Source: an uncultured Bacilli bacterium | GTDB lineage: Bacteria; Bacillota_I; Bacilli_A; RF39; UBA660 | Assembly: GCA_947628765.1 (NCBI GenBank) | Contig: CANRBD010000036.1 | Location: forward strand, 1 to 11,008 | Length of the DNA stretch: 11,008 nucleotides | Reading direction: 5' to 3' | Shown here: positions 6,057 through 11,008 of the stretch, one piece after another | Layout of the letters: each line of letters opens with the position of its first letter | Position numbering within the stretch: the stretch's first letter is position 1 | Program-made: the position numbers and the translations under genes | Notes under the pieces: model-generated | Seen by the model: the letters and a program-made list of their open reading frames with translations, nothing else | Databases searched by the model: none | What the model was told of the DNA's origin: nothing

Positions 6057-6093
6057 AAGAAAAGAGTAGCTACTTTGTAAAGTCGCAGCTACT
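6055..6093 (-). terminator. topA terminator
   Basis: AGTAGCT (6065-6071) pairs with AGCTACT (6087-6093), and within it ACTT pairs with AAGT (6072-6075 and 6080-6083), with a 3-base bulge at 6084-6086. On the minus strand the stem is followed by CTTTTCTTTT. It contains the stop codon of the zinc-finger frame of topA (6070-6072), which supports that frame as the original end of the gene. Confidence 0.75.
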
Positions 6094-8099
6094 ACATTTT
6101 ATCTTACCTTTTTTCTCTGTAAGCATACTTCCACATTCAGGACATTTTTCGCCTGTAGGCATATCCCAATAAGCCGTCTGACATTTTGGATAATTATTGC
6201 ATCCATAAAAGATTTTCCCTTTACGGCTTCGTTTTTCAACAATTTTACCATCATCGCAATTTGACAATCACAAATAATTTTTTCTTCACGTGGTTCATTT
6301 TTAATGTATTTACATTTTGGAAAATTAGAACAAGCTACAAATTCGCCGTATTTTCCTTTTCTAATAACTAATGGATGACCACATTCGGGGCACATTTCGC
6401 CAGTTTCTTTGGCTTCTTTTTTAGGCATTTTTTCTAGTGCCTCTTCAACGGATGTTTCAAAGTCTTTATAAAATTTATCTAAAACTTCATACCAAACTTC
6501 TTTACCTTCGGCAATTTTATCTAAATCAGTTTCCATGCCAGCAGTATACTCAACATTAATAATATGATTAAAATATTCTTGAAGTTTATCAGTAACTTCA
6601 AAGCCGATGTCTGTTGGTACGAATTTTTTATCAATTAAATTTACATAACCACGATTTTTAATATTTTCCATAATCGTAGCATATGTACTTGGTCTACCAA
6701 TACCAAGTTCATCCATCTCTTTGATAAGTTTAGCCTCAGTATATCTAGCTGGTGGTTGAGTAAAATGTTGTTCTTTAGTAATGTCATTAGAAACAATGAC
6801 TTTTGATTGATAAGTATCAAGAGGAGGAAGTTCATCGTTTTTAGTATCTTCATAATCCTTATAGGCTTTTAAATAACCGTCAAAAACGATAACTTGACCA
6901 GTCGCTTTAAACTGATAATCATTATTATTTAAGATTACTGTGGTTCCTTCTACTTTAGCATCACGCATAAGACTTGCTAAAGCACGATAATAAATTAAAC
7001 GATATAATTTATATTCATCATCTTTTAAATACGCTTTAACACTTTCTGGTGTTCTTTGAATACTTGTTGGTCTAATAGCTTCATGCGCATCTTGGACATT
7101 TTCAGTTTTTTTACTTATCTTAATACGTCCAACATATTTTTCGCCATATTTTGTTTCAATAAATTTATAGGTTTCACTTACAAATTCATCAGCTAATCTA
7201 ATTGAGTCCGTACGCATATAAGTAATTAAACCCACGGTTTCATTTTCCAAATCTATTCCTTCATATAGCTTTTGTGCCACATTCATTGTTTTACGAGCTC
7301 CAAATTTTAGCTTACTTGATGCTTCTTGTTGCATTGTACTAGTAGTAAAAGGTGCTTTTGAAGATTTCTGTTTTTCTTTTTTTGTTACATCTTCAATTTC
7401 AAAAGCATTTGAAAGCTTTTCTAATATTTTATTAGCTTCAAGTTCATTTGGAATTTCTATCTTTTTATGTTTGTGTTCAAATAATTCTGCTTCAAAATCC
7501 TTAAAACTAGCCGTTATAGTCCAATATTCTTTAGGATTAAAAGCCTGTATTTCTCTTTCTTTATCGACGATTAATTTTAAAGCCACACTTTGAACTCTAC
7601 CGGCACTAGTACCATCGGTTTTTGATTGAATTAATTTACTTAAGCGAAATCCAATAATACGATCTAAAATTCTTCTAGTCTCTTGGCTATTAACTAAATC
7701 TCTATCAATTTTACCAGCGTTTTTAATACCATCGGTAACACCTTTTTTAGTAATTTCCGAAAATAAAACACGCTTATATTCACTATCTTTTAGTCCTAAA
7801 ACGTCATAAATGTGCCAAGCAATAGCTTCTCCTTCACGATCAGGGTCGGTAGCTAAATATATCGTACTTACATTTTTAGCTTCCTTTTTTAGTTCATCAA
7901 TAACTTTCTTTTTCCCTTTTATCGTTACATAATCAGGTTTAAAGTGGTTTTCAATATCAACACCAAAACCAAATTTGCCTTTAGTGGATAAATCCCTAAT
8001 ATGACCTTTACTAGATGTTACCGTATAATTAGGTCCTAAATATTTACTAATTGATTTTACCTTAGTTGGCGATTCCACAATAACCAAATTCTTACTCAT
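6070..8099 (-). CDS. topA: DNA topoisomerase I, frameshifted near its C-terminus
   Basis: TopA relaxes negative supercoils by cutting one strand through a 5'-phosphotyrosine. The TOPRIM domain has Glu9 (VIVESPTK) and the DPDREGEA motif (85-92); the catalytic Tyr294 and Arg296 stand in LITYMRTDS. Zinc finger 1 is Cys570-Cys596. After Cys612 (6264) the frame is lost. Residues then read QIAMMVKLL to a stop at 6099, while the -1 frame from 6263 down to a stop at 6070 encodes the rest of finger 2 (NCDDGKIVE...GCNNYPKC) and finger 3 (CPECGSML...CSSC). Adding one C after 6264 would give CDCPNCDDG and a protein of about 676 residues, near normal length. This is a one-base deletion or a sequence error. 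The core enzyme is intact either way. The ribosome site is AAGGAAG before ATG 8099. Confidence 0.93.
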
Positions 8100-8134
8100 A
8101 GTTCACTTCCTTCATGTAATTATTTCGTTCTTTT

Positions 8135-8163
8135 ATTATAATACATAACCTAAATAATGGCAA
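8135..8163 (-). promoter_or_regulatory. topA promoter
   Basis: On the minus strand TTGCCA (8158-8163) and a perfect TATAAT (8135-8140) are exactly 17 bases apart, about 36 bases ahead of the topA start codon. Confidence 0.75.
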
Positions 8164-8215
8164 GTTAAGTATATCATAATTATATGTAATTGTCTTGTTT
8201 TTTTACTAAGATTTG

Positions 8216-8243
8216 AAAACCTTAGCTAAAAAACTAAGGTTTT
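8216..8243 (-). terminator. Terminator of the sigma/pilin operon
   Basis: AAAACCTTAG (8216-8225) and CTAAGGTTTT (8234-8243) form a perfect 10-bp stem with an 8-nt A-rich loop. On the minus strand the stem itself ends in TTTT but no further T-run follows at once. The stem overlaps the stop codon of the pilin-like gene. It lies 53 bases ahead of the topA -35 box and separates the two units. Confidence 0.65.
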
Positions 8244-8658
8244 ATGATGTACATATTTTATCATTTGAATATTCATATACATATTCATAAACATATTTAT
8301 TATCCTTAAAAGTTACGGCTACTGCTTGGTCAAGCTTTTCATTAGCCTTGGTTTTTTCTGTACTACCTTTTTGATAATTTGGATTTAAAATGTCTTCATC
8401 AGATAAAAGCCCAGCATTTTGTAACATCTTTATTGTAACATAACATGTAGCCGCATCTTTTTTTGGTAGTTCCAAAGAATGACTAGGCATCGACATATAA
8501 GTATTAGCTGATTTTTGAATTAATTCAATTTGTTTATTATATGATTTTTCCCTAGAATCTTTAATAATACTATTAATAGTTGGAACCGTTATCAAAGCTA
8601 AAACACTTAAAATCAAAATTACCATTACTAATTCAATTAGTGTAAATCCCTTCTGCAT
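8242..8658 (-). CDS. Type IV pilin-like (pseudopilin) protein
   Basis: A 138-residue protein with the class III prepilin signal: leader MQKG, cleavage expected between Gly4 and Phe5, Glu9 at mature position 5, then a hydrophobic helix (FTLIELVMVILILSVLALI) that anchors the subunit before assembly. The globular part is short, with two cysteines (ATCYVT near the middle, KICTS at the end) that may form a disulfide. I chose ATG 8658 because AGGTG lies seven bases upstream; the GTG at 8667 would overlap that site. It resembles ComGC-type major pseudopilins of Gram-positive competence or type IV pilus systems, but no ATPase, membrane platform or prepilin peptidase is nearby. It starts 26 bases after the sigma gene ends and is probably co-transcribed with it. 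Confidence 0.85.
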   Translation of the reverse strand: MQKGFTLIELVMVILILSVLALITVPTINSIIKDSREKSYNKQIELIQKSANTYMSMPSHSLELPKKDAATCYVTIKMLQNAGLLSDEDILNPNYQKGSTEKTKANEKLDQAVAVTFKDNKYVYEYVYEYSNDKICTS

Positions 8659-8684
8659 ATACCTCACCTATTTTTAATTATAAT

Positions 8685-9344
8685 TTAATTACCATTAAAA
8701 GTCAATTTGCCACGGATTTTAGTCAAAACTTTTTTTTCTCTCCTAGACACATCTACTTGACTAAGTCCTAGATTATTAGCCACTTCTGTTTGTGTCATAT
8801 CTTCATAATATCTCGCAAACATAATGGTCCGTTCTGGTTCTTCTAAATTTTCTAGTTCAGTTTTAAGTAAAATAAGAGAATCGATATCCGTTTCCGGGGC
8901 CCCAATGATTTCCTCTAACATCATATTAGTATCCCCTACATTATTATCAATACTTGTTACTGTCACTTTAGCATTTAAAATTTCTTCTAATTCTCCAAGG
9001 GAAACGCCTAAATATTGACTTAATTCCATATTAGTCGGTTCCCGCATTAAAGATTGCATAAGGCGCTCACGAGCTTTGTCAATCTTATTTTTTAATGTAG
9101 TAATTTCTTTACTAATTTTAACTCCTTGGGACTTTCTTACTACTTCACGCATTTCCCCCAAAATATAGGTATAGGCATATGTGGTAAATTTAGCACCTTT
9201 AGTTTCATCGAAATTGTGATAGGCATCAATCATGCCTTTAAAACCGGCTTGAATTAAATCTTCTTTATCTGAATAATAGGGAAAATAATTGGCTAGTTTA
9301 TATATTAATTTTTCATTATCATAAATTGTTTTAGTAAACTCCAT
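8685..9344 (-). CDS. SigF/SigG/SigB-type sigma-70 family factor
   Basis: A 219-residue sigma factor that directs RNA polymerase to a special promoter set. Region 2 covers about 10-75 (DLIQAGFKGMIDAYHNFD, then KFTTYAYTYILGEMREVVR in the -10 recognition part). Region 3 is about 80-125. Region 4 is 165-212, with the helix-turn-helix TQTEVANNLGLSQVDVSRREKKVL. There is no region 1.1, and length and layout match the sporulation/stress group (SigF, SigG, SigB). The TYAYTYILGE segment departs from TYAVPMIIGE of true SigF/SigG, so promoter specificity may differ. AGGAGG precedes ATG 9344, 14 bases after the STAS gene. The anti-sigma kinase gene that separates these two in spoIIA is missing. SigF, SigG or a lineage-specific factor are all possible. 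Confidence 0.88.
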   Translation of the reverse strand: MEFTKTIYDNEKLIYKLANYFPYYSDKEDLIQAGFKGMIDAYHNFDETKGAKFTTYAYTYILGEMREVVRKSQGVKISKEITTLKNKIDKARERLMQSLMREPTNMELSQYLGVSLGELEEILNAKVTVTSIDNNVGDTNMMLEEIIGAPETDIDSLILLKTELENLEEPERTIMFARYYEDMTQTEVANNLGLSQVDVSRREKKVLTKIRGKLTFNGN

Positions 9345-9358
9345 TTTTATTCCTCCTT

Positions 9359-9700
9359 TTATGAATTAATTATTTTAAGAGCTGTAAGTTCATCATTAAG
9401 TAAATCTTGCTTACTAAATACATCTTTAAGCTTTTTGATAATTTTTTTATTATCTGATACACAAATAAAACTTTGTCCATTATTCTTTTTGCATAAGTTA
9501 AAACTATTTTCTAAAGCCTTTTTCCCATAAATATCAATATCTTCAAGCTCGCCAACATTAAATACAATGTTTTTAATCCCGGCTTGTTTTTGAAAATTTA
9601 AAACTTCAGTGTTTAATTTAAATGTATTAAATTTGTCTAAAATACCATACAGCCGGACAAAAAGCACACCCTTAATCGGTCTAATTTCTATAGTCAGCAT
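9359..9700 (-). CDS. STAS domain protein, SpoIIAA-like, no phosphoserine site
   Basis: STAS proteins such as SpoIIAA free a sigma factor by binding its anti-sigma kinase; phosphorylation of a serine in a DSSG motif switches them off. This 113-residue protein has the fold pattern: strand LFVRLYGILD at the start, NIVFNVGELEDID in the middle, helix KKALENSFNLCKK, strand FICVSD. At the phosphorylation site the motif reads DIYG (56-59), so both serines are replaced (Ile57, Tyr58). It should not be switched by the normal serine kinase route. I chose ATG 9700 with AGGGTGAG just ahead; the upstream GTG at 9727 has no such site. It lies 28 bases after the anchored surface protein gene and 14 bases before the sigma gene. 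Confidence 0.8.
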   Translation of the reverse strand: MLTIEIRPIKGVLFVRLYGILDKFNTFKLNTEVLNFQKQAGIKNIVFNVGELEDIDIYGKKALENSFNLCKKNNGQSFICVSDNKKIIKKLKDVFSKQDLLNDELTALKIINS

Positions 9701-9728
9701 TATCTCACCCTGTTTATACTCTAACACA

Positions 9729-10871
9729 CTATTTTTTATTTTTATATAGTTTCGACAAAACTAGAATTAATATGACTAGAATTAAAAGAAAAGGCAAATA
9801 TATATAAAACATTACACCATTATTTTCTGACATTTTCTTACTAGCAGTCGGATAATGATTTTGGTAATTAGTTAATATTAGAGGTTTTTCTGGCTGAGGC
9901 TCTACCTTGTTTATTTTTTGAGTCTCTTGTTTGATCTGGCTTATCGGACTTGGAGCATCCAATTTTACTGGTAATTTAGGAATAATCGTTCTGGTCCTTT
10001 TCGCATAATAATCTTTATATAAAGTTTCATCTTTATAGATATAATCATTAAACGCCTCTTTTAGATATTCATCATAATAAATACGATTAAATTTATAAAT
10101 ATGATACAAAAAATCTTTATAACGGTATAAAGTTACTTCCTCTAGCCTTTGCAAAACCGCATTTTCAGTCATTTTACCAGGATAGTAGAAATCCTCCCAA
10201 GCATTAGAAAATGAACAAGTTTTAACGCCATTCCAAAGCTGATTAGAAATTCCTAAATATGTTAAAGTTTCAAAAGTATATTGTTCGTCATTATAGCCAC
10301 TAATTATATTAAACTTTGACTCATTTATCACTCCAAAATCCCATTTGAATTTTAATGTTAAATATCTAAGGTTTATTTTTTGATTAAAATAAACAATAAT
10401 TTTATCATTCTTTTTTAAAATATTATTATCTGTCGTTTTTTCTATTCGATAATCTATGTCTTCATTATTATAATATAATTTCAAATCACTAATACTAGAA
10501 TTTTGACCATCACAGACTAATTCCAGATAATTAATATCTTTAACTTTTCGGTAATGATATCCTTTTACTGATTCAATAATACGATTATCAGCTTTTTCTG
10601 GTTCATTTAAACTGAAAGCTGAAAAACCATTGTCAATAAAATCATTTTTATCGATATAAGGATATTCTAAAGTAGTCTCATTATTATAGGGGCCATATTC
10701 TTTTTCTAAACGATAATATTTATACCTCCTTTCTTTTTTGACATCTGTTAAATCATTACTTTCTATATACTCATCAGTAAAATCACTATAATCAGAATAA
10801 TCTGTATATTCTAATGCGAGACATTTACTGCAAGAAAATAATAAAATAACTAATAACAAAAATTTTTTCAT
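9729..10871 (-). CDS. Secreted, C-terminally membrane-anchored protein of unknown function
   Basis: A 380-residue protein with an N-terminal signal peptide (MKKFLLLVILLFSCSKCLA; cleavage likely after Ala19, though LFSC at 11-14 could be a poor lipobox). A Tyr/Asp/Ser/Thr-rich stretch of short repeats follows (21-35, TDYSDYSDFTDEY). A domain at about 75-200 is rich in beta strands, with DLKLYYNNEDIDYRI loosely recalling discoidin-like binding folds. A Tyr/Lys-rich helical part covers about 235-295, then a Pro-rich spacer (298-332), one membrane helix (353-374) and tail SKLYKNKK. Topology would put nearly all of it outside the cell. ATG 10871 is preceded by AAGGAGG; the upstream ATG 10904 is not. 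It heads the STAS-sigma-pilin operon, so it may sense an external signal or belong to the envelope; the family is not recognised. Confidence 0.8.
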   Translation of the reverse strand: MKKFLLLVILLFSCSKCLALEYTDYSDYSDFTDEYIESNDLTDVKKERRYKYYRLEKEYGPYNNETTLEYPYIDKNDFIDNGFSAFSLNEPEKADNRIIESVKGYHYRKVKDINYLELVCDGQNSSISDLKLYYNNEDIDYRIEKTTDNNILKKNDKIIVYFNQKINLRYLTLKFKWDFGVINESKFNIISGYNDEQYTFETLTYLGISNQLWNGVKTCSFSNAWEDFYYPGKMTENAVLQRLEEVTLYRYKDFLYHIYKFNRIYYDEYLKEAFNDYIYKDETLYKDYYAKRTRTIIPKLPVKLDAPSPISQIKQETQKINKVEPQPEKPLILTNYQNHYPTASKKMSENNGVMFYIYLPFLLILVILILVLSKLYKNKK

Positions 10872-10975
10872 TTTCCTCCTTTCTAGCCCCTTCATATAAA
10901 ACATACCCTAAAAATAACCTAAATTCCTGCTTTTTTTTCTAAATTTACTAAACTCTGTTTTTAGTATATTTCTTC

Positions 10976-10998
10976 GTGCGAATTTCCCATTTTTGCAC
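10976..10998. promoter_or_regulatory. Imperfect inverted repeat upstream of the sigma operon
   Basis: GTGCGAATTT (10976-10985) and ATTTTTGCAC (10989-10998) form a 10-3-10 dyad with seven of ten positions matching. It lies about 105 bases ahead of the operon's first start codon, just upstream of a TATACT (10963-10968, minus strand) that could be a -10 box. No matching sigma-A -35 was found. This could be an operator or chance; the window ends soon after. Confidence 0.25.
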
Positions 10999-11008
10999 AA
11001 AAAAAGAA

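Noticed and set aside
6255..6300. Programmed -1 frameshift in topA
   Set aside because: There is no slippery heptamer at the junction; the A-run upstream (about 6278-6283) would shift into a frame with an early TGA. A missing base explains the pattern better.
9729..10871. Anti-sigma factor replacing SpoIIAB
   Set aside because: Topology puts almost the whole protein outside the cell, with only a short basic tail (SKLYKNKK) inside, too small for a sigma-binding domain. No GHKL kinase motif is present.

Overview
The window is AT-rich DNA of a low-GC Gram-positive bacterium (Bacillota, class Bacilli in the broad sense). The evidence is purine-rich AGGAGG ribosome sites, short intergenic gaps, sigma-A type promoters, a standard genetic code (TAA, TAG and TGA all used as stops), an alpha/beta-type spore protein, a SigF/SigG-like sigma factor and a topA...xerC gene order. 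The compact genes and lone orphan functions would suit an uncultured gut lineage, but the lineage cannot be fixed from this window. No tRNA, rRNA, CRISPR array or intact mobile element was seen.

Left edge (1-370): a perfect 43-bp inverted repeat, then a 22-residue hydrophobic peptide gene with a good ribosome site. Next comes a compact block of overlapping hairpins that, read on the minus strand, has its own promoter-like sequence and a terminator. This looks like a small RNA convergent with the peptide gene and may be a type I toxin-antitoxin-like module. It is the most unusual structure here together with the sigma operon.

370-1886 (+): thiI (tRNA 4-thiouridine synthase), then a small acid-soluble spore protein gene, ending at a bidirectional hairpin. 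1861-2866 (-): murI (glutamate racemase) followed by a small membrane protein, reading toward the same hairpin.

3087-6056 (-): an operon with a strong promoter at its head and a terminator at its end: an unrecognised 265-residue protein, a XerC/XerD tyrosine recombinase, a PfkB-family sugar kinase and a free-standing Smr domain protein. 6055-8163 (-): topA with its own promoter and terminator. Its coding frame is broken by one apparent missing base inside the second zinc finger.

8216-10871 (-): a probable four-gene operon: a secreted, C-terminally membrane-anchored protein, a STAS (SpoIIAA-like) protein, a SigF/SigG-like sigma factor and a type IV pilin-like protein. The order STAS-then-sigma resembles spoIIA. 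However, the anti-sigma kinase gene (spoIIAB) is absent between them, and the STAS protein lacks the usual phosphorylated serine. This points to a rewired or degenerate partner-switching circuit.
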